Of a DNA stretch of 64,000 bases, positions 16,316 to 26,746 are shown in pieces. Position 1 is the stretch's first letter; each line of letters begins with the position of its first letter. The notes beneath the pieces are model-generated. The model saw only the letters and a list, made by a program, of their open reading frames with translations, did no database searches and was not told the origin of the DNA. This stretch comes from Halopseudomonas xinjiangensis (GTDB lineage Bacteria; Pseudomonadota; Gammaproteobacteria; Pseudomonadales; Pseudomonadaceae): the NCBI GenBank assembly GCA_011050525.1, contig DRFO01000035.1, forward strand, positions 52,553-116,552, in the 5' to 3' direction. The translations under genes were made by a program, and so were the position numbers.

Positions 16316-18538
16316 ATGAATAGCTCCATTCGACCCGACCGCCAATGGCAGCCTATGCCGTCTGACGACGACACAGACTACATCGACCTGAAAAAGATCT
16401 GGTATGCAATATGGTCCCGTAAATGGAGCATCATCTCGCTGGTAGTCGTGGTCAGCATGTTGGCAACATTGGCAGTTATGCAGATGACGCCGGTTTATCG
16501 CGCAAGCACCACAATGATGATCGAAGGCAAGGGCAATCAGTTGGTTGCCTTTCAACAGGTCTATGACAACACCGGACAGCTTAACGAATACCTGCAAACC
16601 CAGATCGGGCTTATCAGCAGCCGGGGCGTGGCTGAAAGAGTCGTGCGCGAGCTGAATCTCGTAGAGCATCCCGAGTTTGATCCACGGCAGCAAGACCAGC
16701 CGCTGATTGATATTCGCGGCATTATTAAAAGTCTTCAGGGAATGGTCCTTGGAGAGGATCCGTCTGATGGCGCAGAGCCGATGACCGAAGCCCAGATCAT
16801 GGACAACGTGACCCAGCAGTTCATGCAGCGCGTCTCCGTGAGCGTTGAGGGTAAAAGCCAGTTGGTTAGAATCTCCGTTGAGATGGCTGACCGGTTGACT
16901 GCAGCACAGGCAGCCAACTCCGTGGCAAACAGCTATATAGAAGGCCAGCTGGAAGCGCAGATGGAAATGTCCATGGCTGCAACCACCTGGATGAACAGCC
17001 GTCTTTCAGAGCTGCGCACCTCCCTGAAGGAAGCGGAAAACCGCCTGCAAGCCTACCGTGAGCAGGAAGGTCTGGTGGATGTAGATGGTGTTGGCACCGT
17101 TAGTGCCAACGAGCTGGCTCTGACCGGTGATCGGATGGTGGACGCCCGCAGTCAGCGTGCCGAGGCAGAAAGCCAGTATCGTCAGGTCCAGGCCATGAGT
17201 GAACAAGGCTGGGAACGTATGGCAAGTGTTCCCGCCGTGCTGGGTCATCCTTTGATTCAACAGTTCAAATCCGAACAGGCGCGGGCGCGGGCACGGGTTG
17301 AAGAACTGTCACGTCGCTACGGCGAGCGGTATCCAGCAATGCAGGCTGCTCAATCAGATCTGAACGCGGCCACCGCGAGCTTGAGAGCCCAGGTAGAACA
17401 GGTTGTCGCCGGCATTGAAAGAAACTATCAGTTGGCCGTAGCCAATGAACAATCCGTGCGCGCATCGTTCGACGCCAACAAGGAGCAGATCCAGGATATC
17501 TCGCGCAAGGAGTTCAGAGTTCGGGAGCTCACCCGCGAAGTAGAAAGCAACCGGGAGCTTTATGAGACGTTCATGACTCGCCTGCGTGAAACCACGTCGA
17601 CACAGGATCTGAGTACCACCAACGCCCGGATAGTGGATCAGGCCATACCGCCGTCAAGGCCGAGTGCGCCGAATACCAAGCTGCTGATTATCATCGCAAC
17701 CATGTTGGCCCTGATCGTTGGCGTCGCTATTGCGCTTATTGCGGACTTTCTCAACAACACCTTCAAGAGCGCTGAGGATGTGGAAAACAACCTCAATCTG
17801 CCGGTGCTTGGCATCGTGCCCCTGGTGGCGAAAAAGCAGCAGAAGAAGGTGTCTCACCTGTTTGAGAAAGGGGATGACATGCGCTTCTGTGAAGCCGTCC
17901 GTACCATTCGCACCAGCGTCATGCTTGCCGATATGAGTCGTCCGCAGAAAGTCATCGTGATTACCTCCTCGGTACCCGGCGAAGGTAAAAGCTCGGTCGC
18001 CGCCAACATGGCCTTTGCTCTTGGACAATTGCAGCGTGTATTGCTGATCGATGCGGATTTGCGGCGCCCTACCCTTGCCAGGAACTTTGACTTCCCGGTC
18101 GGCACGCCCGGCCTGGCCAACCTCATCGCGGGGACGGCGAAGGTCGAAGATTGCATTCAGACCGTGGACGCCCAGCTGGACATGCTTACCGCTGGCGCGG
18201 TTCCGCCCAACCCGCTTGAGTTGCTGGCCTCACCGCGCTTCGCCAAGTTTCTGGAGCGAGTGAAAGACCGCTACGATCACATCCTCATCGACTCACCGCC
18301 CACCCAGGCCGTCAGCGATTCGGTTCTGATGTCGACCTATGCCGACTCGGTGATCTACGTGATCAAGTCTGAAAGCACTTCTATCTCCATGGCACAAAAG
18401 GGGGTGGGCCAGTTGCTGCAGAGCGGCGCCTCCATCGTGGGTGTCGTGCTTAACCAGGTGGATGTCAAAAAAGCTGCCAAGAAAGGCGAATATAGCGGTT
18501 ATTACGATCACTACGGCTACAGCGAGCAGAACGCCTGA
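16316..18538 (+). CDS. polysaccharide co-polymerase / tyrosine autokinase (Wzc/VpsO-like)
   Basis: A 740-residue inner-membrane protein that controls polymer length and export. The N-terminal Wzz domain starts with helix WSIISLVVVVSMLATLAVM near residue 40, followed by a long periplasmic coiled coil (residues 200-430) and a second helix near 460 (LLIIIATMLALIVGVAIALI). The cytosolic BY-kinase domain has Walker A SSVPGEGKSS, Walker A' VLLIDADLRRP and Walker B ILIDSPP. The last residues hold a Tyr cluster (YSGYYDHYGY, five Tyr), the autophosphorylation tail. It starts 2 bp after the exporter's stop codon and is followed by its likely phosphatase. Confidence 0.95.
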   Translation: MNSSIRPDRQWQPMPSDDDTDYIDLKKIWYAIWSRKWSIISLVVVVSMLATLAVMQMTPVYRASTTMMIEGKGNQLVAFQQVYDNTGQLNEYLQTQIGLISSRGVAERVVRELNLVEHPEFDPRQQDQPLIDIRGIIKSLQGMVLGEDPSDGAEPMTEAQIMDNVTQQFMQRVSVSVEGKSQLVRISVEMADRLTAAQAANSVANSYIEGQLEAQMEMSMAATTWMNSRLSELRTSLKEAENRLQAYREQEGLVDVDGVGTVSANELALTGDRMVDARSQRAEAESQYRQVQAMSEQGWERMASVPAVLGHPLIQQFKSEQARARARVEELSRRYGERYPAMQAAQSDLNAATASLRAQVEQVVAGIERNYQLAVANEQSVRASFDANKEQIQDISRKEFRVRELTREVESNRELYETFMTRLRETTSTQDLSTTNARIVDQAIPPSRPSAPNTKLLIIIATMLALIVGVAIALIADFLNNTFKSAEDVENNLNLPVLGIVPLVAKKQQKKVSHLFEKGDDMRFCEAVRTIRTSVMLADMSRPQKVIVITSSVPGEGKSSVAANMAFALGQLQRVLLIDADLRRPTLARNFDFPVGTPGLANLIAGTAKVEDCIQTVDAQLDMLTAGAVPPNPLELLASPRFAKFLERVKDRYDHILIDSPPTQAVSDSVLMSTYADSVIYVIKSESTSISMAQKGVGQLLQSGASIVGVVLNQVDVKKAAKKGEYSGYYDHYGYSEQNA

Positions 18539-18581
18539 TTTCCCCGCTGCCCTCTTTCAAGTCGTGTTGCGGGTGACCTAG

Positions 18582-19310
18582 ATGTTGATTGACTTGCATT
18601 GCCACATGCTTCCGGGCATCGATGACGGCCCGGAAGATATGCAGACGTCGCTGGAAATGGCCAGGTTTGCAGTGGAACACGGAATTACCCATGTGGTGTG
18701 TACGCCACATATCCATCCAGGACGGTACGAGAACTCTGCCGCCAGCATTCAACAGGCTTGCAGTAAGTTCGCGACGGCTTTGAAGAGCGCAGGTATCAAG
18801 CTCAAGGTCAGTTCCGCTGCCGAAGTCCGTTTCGACAGCCAGATCATGACGGGCGTCAAGGATGGCTCGATACCCTTCCTGGGGGAGTGGGAAGGCAGAA
18901 AAGCGATTTTGTTGGAGTTTCCGCACGGTGAAATTCCCTTTGGCGCCGAGCGGATGACCCGCTGGCTACTCAAGGAAGGGATCATGCCTGTATTGGCCCA
19001 CCCGGAGCGAAACAAGGGGTTGATGCTAACCCCCTCCAAGCTCAAGCCTTTCATCCAGCAGGGTTGTCTGTTGCAGCTTACGGCGGGGTCAATAGCCGGC
19101 GCATTTGGCGAATCGGCCCAAAGGCTGGCACATCATCTGCTCAAACAGGGTGTTGTAAGTCTGATCGCCACCGATGCGCACAACATCAAGTATCGTCCAC
19201 CGGAATTAAAACCGGGTTTAAGCATCGCCGAGAAGATTCTTGGGGAACGTGAAGCAAAACAGCTTGTCCTAGATACGCCGTGGCGTATTTCGCAAGGGCA
19301 CTTTGTTTAA
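18582..19310 (+). CDS. PHP-family tyrosine-protein phosphatase (CpsB/YwqE-like)
   Basis: A 242-residue metal-dependent phosphatase of the PHP fold, the usual partner of BY-kinases. Its job would be to dephosphorylate the Tyr tail of the kinase encoded 43 bp upstream. All metal motifs are visible: HCHMLPGIDDG at the N-terminus, TPHIHPGRYEN, LAHPERN and IATDAHN near the end. Length matches the family. It is unrelated in sequence to the low-molecular-weight phosphatase (Wzb) found in enterobacterial loci. Confidence 0.92.
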   Translation: MLIDLHCHMLPGIDDGPEDMQTSLEMARFAVEHGITHVVCTPHIHPGRYENSAASIQQACSKFATALKSAGIKLKVSSAAEVRFDSQIMTGVKDGSIPFLGEWEGRKAILLEFPHGEIPFGAERMTRWLLKEGIMPVLAHPERNKGLMLTPSKLKPFIQQGCLLQLTAGSIAGAFGESAQRLAHHLLKQGVVSLIATDAHNIKYRPPELKPGLSIAEKILGEREAKQLVLDTPWRISQGHFV

Positions 19311-19399
19311 TTGACAGTATCAGATTCAGGCTACCTGGCCGCGGACGGCCAGCAAATGACTCAAGACTTACGGCTGGAATATGGCAAGGACGTTGGAAA

Positions 19400-20164
19400 A
19401 TGACCGTATCCGCAACATCCCATCCATATAGCAAGCGCAACACAGCTAGCCTCGGCGGCGACGGCCGGAACCTGAGGCAGCAAAAGCTGATTAGTGCTAC
19501 TGCCTTTGTCTTATCACTGATCTGCATTGTCTTTGCTCTGCCCATGATGCTGGCTGGTATCGCCAGCGATCACACGGAGCGCGCCTTGCAGTCTTGGGAG
19601 CAAGCCGACTCACCGCCCAGCAAGACATATTGGGAACTGTCCAGGATGCGTGCCGAGCGTGCCGTCAGTCAGTTTCCCGTCGTAAGCGGGGAGTATTCCG
19701 ATCGTTTAGGCCGAGTGCTCTCCTGGGGACCGCTGGTCGAACGCCCGGATGCCGACTCAAAACAAGAAATAGAACTGGCACTGCATGCCTTCCGGGAATC
19801 TGCGGCAGCTCGCCCGAGCTGGCCGTGGACCTGGCTGCGGATAGCCTATGCCAAACGCGGCCTGCAACAGGTCGATGAGGAATTCGCTCTAGCCTTGCAG
19901 CGAGCGAGCGAACTGGGTACAGGACGCGTTGAACTCAATCGTGGCCTGGCAAGCCTTGGGTTCATGAGCTGGGAGAGCCTGGACCGGGAACAGCGGACTC
20001 TGACCCTGGCTGCAGCTGGCCGTGCTGCGGCCCATAGCTCTGATGAAGCGGCGCGGATATTCGGCCTCGCCCATGCGTCAGGGTTAAACAATGCGCTGTG
20101 CTGGAGCCTCAGCAACGCCATCAAATCGCAACAGCAGATATGTAAGGAGGAAGGTTCACCATGA
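19400..20164 (+). CDS. membrane-anchored exopolysaccharide protein (VpsP-like), function unknown
   Basis: A 254-residue protein with one predicted membrane helix near residues 32-54 (ISATAFVLSLICIVFALPMM) and a soluble periplasmic remainder. The periplasmic part is helical and resembles TPR-like repeats (WPWTWLRIAYAKRGLQQVDE, FALALQRASELGTGRVELN). Position after the kinase, size and topology match VpsP of Vibrio-type loci; that assignment is tentative. The ATG at 19400 has AAGGA nine bases upstream, and the upstream part of the frame (from 19280) is not coding-like. Its stop overlaps the start of the next gene (ATGA), so the two are translationally coupled. Confidence 0.7.
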   Translation: MTVSATSHPYSKRNTASLGGDGRNLRQQKLISATAFVLSLICIVFALPMMLAGIASDHTERALQSWEQADSPPSKTYWELSRMRAERAVSQFPVVSGEYSDRLGRVLSWGPLVERPDADSKQEIELALHAFRESAAARPSWPWTWLRIAYAKRGLQQVDEEFALALQRASELGTGRVELNRGLASLGFMSWESLDREQRTLTLAAAGRAAAHSSDEAARIFGLAHASGLNNALCWSLSNAIKSQQQICKEEGSP

Positions 20165-21555
20165 TAGCCAAACGCAGCAACCCCGCCGTCAATCGCCGTG
20201 GGCTTACTTTCTGGGGTCAATGGCTGTGCGCCATTTCTCTGGTCAGCGGCTTATTGTGCTACCTGGTATTCCAACAGTTCGGAACGGTTTCCGCTCAATA
20301 TCGACTGTTGATTGTTATCACTATCTTCGGGTCAGTACCCGCTTACATGCTGCTTCACGTATACCATAAGAAACACAGCTATTTTGCCGGGTTGGGTCAT
20401 CTTCTGGCTGGCTGGGGGGCGTTGCTGTCAGGCCTGCTGCTCATCGCCTATGCAAGCGAAAGCATGTATCTCTTCTCTCTGGAAGTATTGGCTCGGTGGG
20501 CGCTGCTCGGCTTTGTCATTCAGGCTATCGCCTACATACCGCTGCGCTATTTCGGCAACCGGCATTCGCGCAAGCTCAGAACCGAGCGTATGTCAGTCAT
20601 CATCGGCTCAGGACCCACCGCTTACAATCTAGCGGAGCGGCTGCACCAGTCAAACCGGGTACCCATGGTAGGGCTGATCACCTCCAAGCCCGGCGTCAGA
20701 ACGCTGGACGGTCGATTTCCAGTGCTGGGCGATCTGTCAAAGGTTCGCGAACTGGTTGATCAGTATGGCGTGCGCCGGGTTTATATCGCGCTGAGTCTCG
20801 ACGAAGTGGCGGTAATCGAAGATATCTATACCACGCTGCTCGACCTGAGCGTAGACGTGGTCTGGATCCCTGATTTCGGCAGAATGCCGCTGCTCAATCA
20901 GTCTATTTCGCAGATCGAGCATCTTCCAGCGATCTACCTGAACGAAACGCCGCTGAGCTCGCATCCGGCGGCAGTTTTCAGTAAAGAGTTGATGGATCGC
21001 GGCGTTGCGCTTCTTGCGATCATCCTGCTCAGCCCATTGCTGGCGGGTGCTGCGTTGGCAGTAAAACTGTCGTCACCAGGCCCGGTCTTCTTTCGCCAAC
21101 CCCGCCATGGCTGGAACGGCGAAGTCATTCACGTGATGAAATTTCGCTCGATGCGCCTGCATGACGACGACACCGTCGTCAAACAGGCCACTCGAGATGA
21201 CCCACGCGTTACCCCGGTGGGCCGAGTCTTGCGCAGCACGTCGATTGATGAACTACCCCAGCTGTTCAATGTTCTGAAGGGCGAAATGTCGCTGGTGGGT
21301 CCTCGTCCCCATGCGGTCACCCACAATGACTATTACAGCGACAAGATACTGGCCTATATGGCACGGCATCGCATCAAGCCAGGCATAACGGGGCTTGCTC
21401 AGGTAACCGGACATCGTGGCGAAACCGAAACCATCGAGAAAATGCAGCAGCGCGTGGAGCAGGATCTTGCCTATATCAACAACTGGTCACTGTGGCTGGA
21501 TATAAAAATCCTGTTCAAGACGCCCTTCACCCTCTTTTCGCGGGACGTTTACTGA
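20161..21555 (+). CDS. undecaprenyl-phosphate sugar phosphotransferase (WcaJ/VpsL-like priming enzyme)
   Basis: A 464-residue polyisoprenyl-phosphate hexose-1-phosphate transferase that places the first sugar, probably glucose, on undecaprenyl phosphate at the inner membrane. Four or five N-terminal helices are followed by a Rossmann-like CoA-binding domain (GSGPTAYNLAERLHQ) and the catalytic domain. The latter has its membrane helix (GVALLAIILLSPLLAGAALA) and motifs SPGPVFFRQ, MKFRSM, SIDELPQLFNVLKGEMSLVG and GITGLAQVTGHRGET. AAGGAGG lies ahead of the ATG, which overlaps the stop codon of the preceding gene. Confidence 0.93.
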   Translation: MIAKRSNPAVNRRGLTFWGQWLCAISLVSGLLCYLVFQQFGTVSAQYRLLIVITIFGSVPAYMLLHVYHKKHSYFAGLGHLLAGWGALLSGLLLIAYASESMYLFSLEVLARWALLGFVIQAIAYIPLRYFGNRHSRKLRTERMSVIIGSGPTAYNLAERLHQSNRVPMVGLITSKPGVRTLDGRFPVLGDLSKVRELVDQYGVRRVYIALSLDEVAVIEDIYTTLLDLSVDVVWIPDFGRMPLLNQSISQIEHLPAIYLNETPLSSHPAAVFSKELMDRGVALLAIILLSPLLAGAALAVKLSSPGPVFFRQPRHGWNGEVIHVMKFRSMRLHDDDTVVKQATRDDPRVTPVGRVLRSTSIDELPQLFNVLKGEMSLVGPRPHAVTHNDYYSDKILAYMARHRIKPGITGLAQVTGHRGETETIEKMQQRVEQDLAYINNWSLWLDIKILFKTPFTLFSRDVY

Positions 21556-21641
21556 CGGGCGAGCCATATTACGAAGACATGGCTTGCGGCACGCTGTGGC
21601 GCCGGAAGCCGCTGCAGGTTTTGTAAAATTAAGGATAGAGC

Positions 21642-22988
21642 ATGAACATCACTGTTGTTGGAACCGGCTATGTCGGATTGGTAACGGGCGCCTGCATCGC
21701 GGAGATGGGCAATACCGTCTACTGCGTGGATGTAAATCCGCAGAAGATCGAAAACCTGAAGAACGGTGTGCTGCCGATCTACGAGCCCGGTCTGGAAGAT
21801 ATTGTCACTGAAAACTACGCAGCTGACCGGCTGCGTTTTACCACGTCACTGAAAGACACCATGGACGATTCCGAGCTGTTTTTCATCGCCGTGGGCACCC
21901 CTCCAGGCGAAGACGGATCGGCTGATCTGCGCTACGTTGTCGATGTGGCCCGCGAAATCGGCAGCCTGATAACGCGCCCATCAATCATCATCAACAAATC
22001 CACCGTACCGGTTGGGACCGCTGATCTCGTTCGCGCCACCATTACCGAGCAGTTGGAAAAGCGTGGTGTAGCGGTTGAGTTCGAAGTGGCGTCCAATCCT
22101 GAGTTTCTCAAGGAAGGCGCGGCAGTGGATGACTTCATGCATCCTGACCGCATCATTGTCGGCACTGACAGCGACTGGGCCCGCCAGGTCATCACCGAGC
22201 TCTACGCGCCCTTCATTCGCAACCGCCCACGGATGATGTTCATGGGTGTGCGCGACGCAGAAATGACCAAGTACGCTGCGAACGCCATGCTGGCCACCAA
22301 GATATCCTTCATGAATGAAATCGCCAGTCTCTGTGAGCGGCTGGATGTGGACGTCGAAAATGTCCGTCTGGGTATTGGTTCGGACCAACGAATTGGCTAC
22401 CACTTTATTTATGCAGGTTGCGGCTACGGGGGCTCCTGTTTCCCGAAGGACGTCAAGGCCTTGATAAGGATTGCTCACCAGAGTGATTTTGAACCCAAAT
22501 TGCTGCAGGCGGTGGAAGACCGCAACGAGCTTCAGAAGCAGTCCCTGTTCAACAAGATCAACACTCACTTCGCCGGTGATCTGGCGGGCAAGACCTTTGC
22601 CATATGGGGCCTGGCATTCAAACCAGGAACCGATGACATGCGCGAAGCGCCCAGCGTTGTGCTGATCAACAGCCTGGTCAATGCCGGAGCGAAGGTCCGG
22701 GCTTGTGATCCTGTGGCCATGGAAACAGCGCGACGGGAGTTTCCGGAGCACTGGTTTGCCGAGGGACGGCTGGAAATTGTCGAAGGTCAGTATGACGCCG
22801 TTATCGACGCCGATGCGCTGGTCCTGGTAACCGAATGGAAACCTTTCCGCCGACCGGACTTCAAGGCGCTTAAAAAGCTGTTGAAAACGCCTTTGATCGT
22901 CGACGGCAGAAATCAGTACGATCCTGTCCAGATCAAGCGCGCAGGCTTCGACTATTACGGTATAGGTCGTATGCCCATCCATGGCTGA
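21642..22988 (+). CDS. ugd: UDP-glucose 6-dehydrogenase
   Basis: A 448-residue cytosolic enzyme that oxidises UDP-glucose to UDP-glucuronate with two NAD. The N-terminal Rossmann motif is GTGYVGLVTG, the catalytic Cys lies in YGGSCFPKDVKAL near residue 265, and the C-terminal domain has the GLAFKPGTDDMREAPS motif. GGATAGAG precedes the ATG. It supplies glucuronic acid to the polymer, giving it a negative charge. The last 8 bases overlap the flippase gene. Confidence 0.95.
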   Translation: MNITVVGTGYVGLVTGACIAEMGNTVYCVDVNPQKIENLKNGVLPIYEPGLEDIVTENYAADRLRFTTSLKDTMDDSELFFIAVGTPPGEDGSADLRYVVDVAREIGSLITRPSIIINKSTVPVGTADLVRATITEQLEKRGVAVEFEVASNPEFLKEGAAVDDFMHPDRIIVGTDSDWARQVITELYAPFIRNRPRMMFMGVRDAEMTKYAANAMLATKISFMNEIASLCERLDVDVENVRLGIGSDQRIGYHFIYAGCGYGGSCFPKDVKALIRIAHQSDFEPKLLQAVEDRNELQKQSLFNKINTHFAGDLAGKTFAIWGLAFKPGTDDMREAPSVVLINSLVNAGAKVRACDPVAMETARREFPEHWFAEGRLEIVEGQYDAVIDADALVLVTEWKPFRRPDFKALKKLLKTPLIVDGRNQYDPVQIKRAGFDYYGIGRMPIHG

Positions 22989-24357
22989 GCATATCCAGAC
23001 AGGGGAGGTCGATATCAAAAACGCTGGCCGGCTAGCTACCCGATTGAAGTCATTCAGCGATCTGCTGCGCGAGCAATTGCGCAGCAAATTGCTGCGCAAC
23101 ATCATGACCGTCGTCTCGGGCACCGCCGGTGCTCAGGCATTGACCATGCTGTTCATGCCCATCATAACGCGCCTCTACGGGCCGGAAAGTTACGGTGTGC
23201 TGGGCGTATTCATGGGATTGGTCATGATGCTCGTGCCGATAGCAGCACTGACCTACCCCATGGCCATTGTGCTGCCGAAGCGGGACGCCGATGCGAGGGC
23301 AATCGTCAAATTATCTTTAATTTTGGCGGTCGTGGTTGCGCTGGTCCTTGCAGTTATTTTGCACTTTTTTGGCGAAGCCATTGTAGGGGCCATGGGGGTC
23401 GAGGAAATAACTCCGTTCCTGATGCTGTTGCCGATAGTCATGCTGTTTGGCGCTTCACTTGAATCGGCGCAGCAGTGGTTGATCCGCAAGCAATTGTTCC
23501 ACGTCACGGCAAAAGTCGCAGTGATGCACTCGTTCGCCCACAACTTAATCCGTAGCGCTGGGGGTCTCATTTATGCGACTCCCGCCATGCTGGTAATCAC
23601 CACCGCATTTGGGCCCCTGCTCCACGCCACAATGCTTTTGCTGGGCATCCGCAACAGAAATGCCCGGCAACCAATCGACCAGGATCGGCGACGGGAGGAA
23701 CCCACCCATTTACTGAAGCCGGCCCGCCAATACGTCGATTTTCCAAAATTCCGAGCTCCGCAAATGCTGATCAATGCGGTGTCCCAGAATCTGCCTACGC
23801 TGGTGCTGGCCGCCTATTTTGGGCCAGCAGCTGCCGGTTTCTTCGCGCTGTGCAAGCAGACGTTAAGCATGCCCACGCACCTGATAGGCAAATCAGTCGC
23901 CGACGTGTATTACCCAAGAATTACCCAGGCGATTCAGCGCAAAGAACCCATCACCCCCATGCTGGCCAAAGCCATAGCCGGTCTCGCCCTGGTAGGCCTG
24001 ATACCTTTCGGCACGGTATTTCTTATCGGGCCCTGGCTGTTCTCCTTTGTTTTCGGCTCCGAGTGGGAAGTTGCAGGGGAGTTTGCGCGATGGCTTGCCC
24101 TGGCGGAATACGCCATATTCGTCAGCCGCCCCTGCACTGTGGCCTTTCCGGCATTGTCCATGCAGCGTATTTCGTTGAAATTTGAAATAGTCAGCACCAC
24201 CCTACGGACCGCGGCACTGTTTGTGGGCGCCGTCCTGCTTGAAGGAGAGCTGAGCACGGTCATCGCTTTTACCACGGTGAGCATCGTGATTTATCTGAGT
24301 CTCGTCGTCATTCTGCTGACCGAGTCGCGTAGACGTTACGCCCGCGGCTATTGCTAG
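22981..24357 (+). CDS. oligosaccharide-lipid flippase (Wzx-like)
   Basis: A 458-residue inner-membrane protein of the polysaccharide-transport (MOP) superfamily with about 12-14 predicted helices. The hallmark N-terminal stretch is VVSGTAGAQALTMLFMPIIT followed by RLYGPESYGVLGVF. A second matching half is ISQNLPTLVLAAYFGP-like (VSQNLPTLVLAAYFGPAAAG) near residue 265. It should flip the lipid-linked repeat unit to the periplasm. The start ATG (22981) overlaps the ugd end, and the N-terminus of about 40 residues is cytosolic. It is the only Wzx candidate in the locus. Confidence 0.9.
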   Translation: MAEHIQTGEVDIKNAGRLATRLKSFSDLLREQLRSKLLRNIMTVVSGTAGAQALTMLFMPIITRLYGPESYGVLGVFMGLVMMLVPIAALTYPMAIVLPKRDADARAIVKLSLILAVVVALVLAVILHFFGEAIVGAMGVEEITPFLMLLPIVMLFGASLESAQQWLIRKQLFHVTAKVAVMHSFAHNLIRSAGGLIYATPAMLVITTAFGPLLHATMLLLGIRNRNARQPIDQDRRREEPTHLLKPARQYVDFPKFRAPQMLINAVSQNLPTLVLAAYFGPAAAGFFALCKQTLSMPTHLIGKSVADVYYPRITQAIQRKEPITPMLAKAIAGLALVGLIPFGTVFLIGPWLFSFVFGSEWEVAGEFARWLALAEYAIFVSRPCTVAFPALSMQRISLKFEIVSTTLRTAALFVGAVLLEGELSTVIAFTTVSIVIYLSLVVILLTESRRRYARGYC

Positions 24358-24414
24358 GATGCGCAATTCAATCGAGCACTGGCGTTTACCATTCAATACC
24401 GGCTATGAGATGTT

Positions 24415-25575
24415 ATGACCTTGAATTTGCCTACTATTATCGTCATCGGCTATAACCGGCCAAAAAGCCTGAATCGTTTGCTCGGCTCGCTGCGCAAAGC
24501 CCATTACCCTCCAGGGAATGTACGGCTTGTCATCAGCCTGGACAACTCAGGCAACCCTGAGCCCCGGGATGTAGCCACTGATTTCGATTGGCCTTTCGGC
24601 GAAAAAAGAATCATCGCGCATGAGACGCGACTTGGCCTGCGCAACCATGTGCTGAGCTGTGGCGACCTGACGGAAGAGTATGGAGACGTGGTCGTTCTGG
24701 AGGACGACCTGTTCGTTTCGCCCTACTTTTATGAATATACCTCTCGGGCACTGAATTTCTATTCCGATGATCCAGAGATCGCCGGAATCAGTCTGTACAG
24801 CCAACAGTTCAGCCAGACCGCTAACCTGCCCTTTACGCCAGTAGACAATGGTAATTCAGACGTTTACTTCATGCAGTTGGCAGCGTCCTGGGGCCAAGCC
24901 TGGTCGCGGTCGCACTGGGTAGGTTTCAGACACTGGATCGAACAGCACGGGGCGGACATTTCGGGTGTCGACGATATACCGGCGGATATACGCAACTGGC
25001 CGGAATCATCCTGGCTCAAGCTGCACAATGCCTACATCATCTCGCTCAACAAATATTTCGTTTATCCCTACCGCTCGTTGAGCACCAACTTTGGCGACCC
25101 TGGGCAGCATTTCAATATCGCGTCTTCCCGCTTTCAGGTCGCGATCCAGCAACAAAGCATCGACTATCAGTTTGCTGCGTTGCAGAACGGCCTTGCGATA
25201 TACGACGCGTTCTGCGAGTTGCTGCCATCCAGCCTCAAGAAACAGAACGAAAAGCTCAATGGATATGATTTCATCGTCAATCTGTATGGCTGCAAGGACT
25301 GCCGTAGCGGCTTGCAGCTGACGCGGACGACGCAAAAAGGCTTACTTAATTTTAGCTTGTCCATGAAACCGATGGAGCTGAGCGTCATGCATGACCTGGA
25401 GGGCGAAGGGATCGCCCTGATAGACACTGCGGACGTCAACAGTGCCAGCCTCAGGGCATCCAGGACCGAATACGACATGTACCGCTTCTTCTACAAATTT
25501 CCCTCACCAAAAGTCATTCTATTTGGCTTGAAAGAGCGGATTCAAATCATGTTTCGCGGGTCCCACTCGCGTTAA
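24415..25575 (+). CDS. glycosyltransferase, GNT-I/GT-A-like
   Basis: A 386-residue cytosolic glycosyltransferase. The N-terminal 200 residues resemble the GT-A fold of N-acetylglucosaminyltransferase I relatives ([39 protein letters not shown] then DDLFVSP as the metal-binding acid cluster). The C-terminal half (residues 230-386) has no motif I recognise; it contains CKDCRSG, a possible metal or disulfide site. Donor and acceptor are unknown. It sits between the flippase and the GDP-fucose genes, so it probably adds one sugar of the repeat unit. Confidence 0.8.
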   Translation: MTLNLPTIIVIGYNRPKSLNRLLGSLRKAHYPPGNVRLVISLDNSGNPEPRDVATDFDWPFGEKRIIAHETRLGLRNHVLSCGDLTEEYGDVVVLEDDLFVSPYFYEYTSRALNFYSDDPEIAGISLYSQQFSQTANLPFTPVDNGNSDVYFMQLAASWGQAWSRSHWVGFRHWIEQHGADISGVDDIPADIRNWPESSWLKLHNAYIISLNKYFVYPYRSLSTNFGDPGQHFNIASSRFQVAIQQQSIDYQFAALQNGLAIYDAFCELLPSSLKKQNEKLNGYDFIVNLYGCKDCRSGLQLTRTTQKGLLNFSLSMKPMELSVMHDLEGEGIALIDTADVNSASLRASRTEYDMYRFFYKFPSPKVILFGLKERIQIMFRGSHSR

Positions 25576-25619
25576 CGACATCATCAGAACACTTTGCATT
25601 CACTCGGAGAAAATTCGCA

Positions 25620-26744
25620 ATGGAACGTAAAAAAGCACTTATCACCGGCATCACAGGTCAGGACGGCTCTTACCTTGCAGAATTCCTTTTGGAAAAAGGC
25701 TATGAGGTGCATGGCATCAAACGCCGGGCGTCATCGTTCAATACCCAGCGCGTCGACCATATCTATCAAGACCCGCATGTTGAGAACAAAAATTTCGTTC
25801 TGCATTATGGCGACCTGTCGGACTCCTCAAACCTCACCCGTATCCTTCAGGAAGTACAGCCTGACGAGGTTTACAATCTGGGAGCTCAGTCGCACGTTGC
25901 CGTAAGCTTTGAAGCGCCCGAGTACACCGCCGACGTAGACGCCATGGGAACTTTGCGCATTCTCGAAGCGATCCGTCTGCTGGGTCTGGAAAAGAAGACG
26001 CGCTTCTATCAAGCGTCCACGTCCGAGCTCTACGGCCTGGTACAGGAAACACCGCAGAAAGAAACCACGCCGTTTTATCCACGCTCACCCTATGCCGTGG
26101 CCAAACTCTACGCCTACTGGATTACGGTCAACTACCGTGAAGCCTATGGCATGTATGCCTGTAACGGCATTCTTTTCAATCACGAATCCCCGCGTCGCGG
26201 TGAAACCTTCGTAACCCGCAAGATCACGCGAGGTCTGGCAAACATAGCGCAAGGACTCGAGAGCTGCCTGTACATGGGCAATATCGACTCATTGCGTGAT
26301 TGGGGCCATGCCAAGGATTACGTGCGCATGCAGTGGATGATGCTGCAGCAGGACCAGGCCGAGGACTATGTCATCGCCACGGGCGTGCAGTATTCGGTGC
26401 GGGAGTTCATCAGTTGGACAGCGGCTGAGCTGGGTATTCATTTGCGTTTTGAAGGAACCGGCGTCGATGAAAAGGGAATCATTGATCGCCTGGAAGGTGA
26501 TCTGGCGCCAGGCGTGAAAGTAGGTGATGTGCTGATACGCATTGATCCACGTTACTTCCGCCCTGCCGAAGTGGAAACGCTACTTGGCGATCCAAGCAAG
26601 GCAAAGAACAATCTGGGTTGGGTCCCCGAAGTAACGGTTCAGGAAATGTGTGCCGAGATGGTCCGCGAGGATCTCAAGGTTGCCCAGCGCCACGCTCTGC
26701 TCAAGGAACACGGTCATGATATTCCGGTAACCGTGGAGAATTGA
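25620..26744 (+). CDS. gmd: GDP-mannose 4,6-dehydratase
   Basis: A 374-residue cytosolic extended-SDR enzyme that converts GDP-mannose to GDP-4-keto-6-deoxymannose, the first step to GDP-L-fucose. The NADP motif [20 protein letters not shown] is at the N-terminus, the active site is [15 protein letters not shown] near residue 157, and [15 protein letters not shown] is the Gmd-specific region. Length is normal. GGAGAAAA precedes the ATG. It starts the gmd-fcl-gmm set, the same order as in the colanic acid locus. Confidence 0.97.
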   Translation: MERKKALITGITGQDGSYLAEFLLEKGYEVHGIKRRASSFNTQRVDHIYQDPHVENKNFVLHYGDLSDSSNLTRILQEVQPDEVYNLGAQSHVAVSFEAPEYTADVDAMGTLRILEAIRLLGLEKKTRFYQASTSELYGLVQETPQKETTPFYPRSPYAVAKLYAYWITVNYREAYGMYACNGILFNHESPRRGETFVTRKITRGLANIAQGLESCLYMGNIDSLRDWGHAKDYVRMQWMMLQQDQAEDYVIATGVQYSVREFISWTAAELGIHLRFEGTGVDEKGIIDRLEGDLAPGVKVGDVLIRIDPRYFRPAEVETLLGDPSKAKNNLGWVPEVTVQEMCAEMVREDLKVAQRHALLKEHGHDIPVTVEN

Positions 26745-26746
26745 GC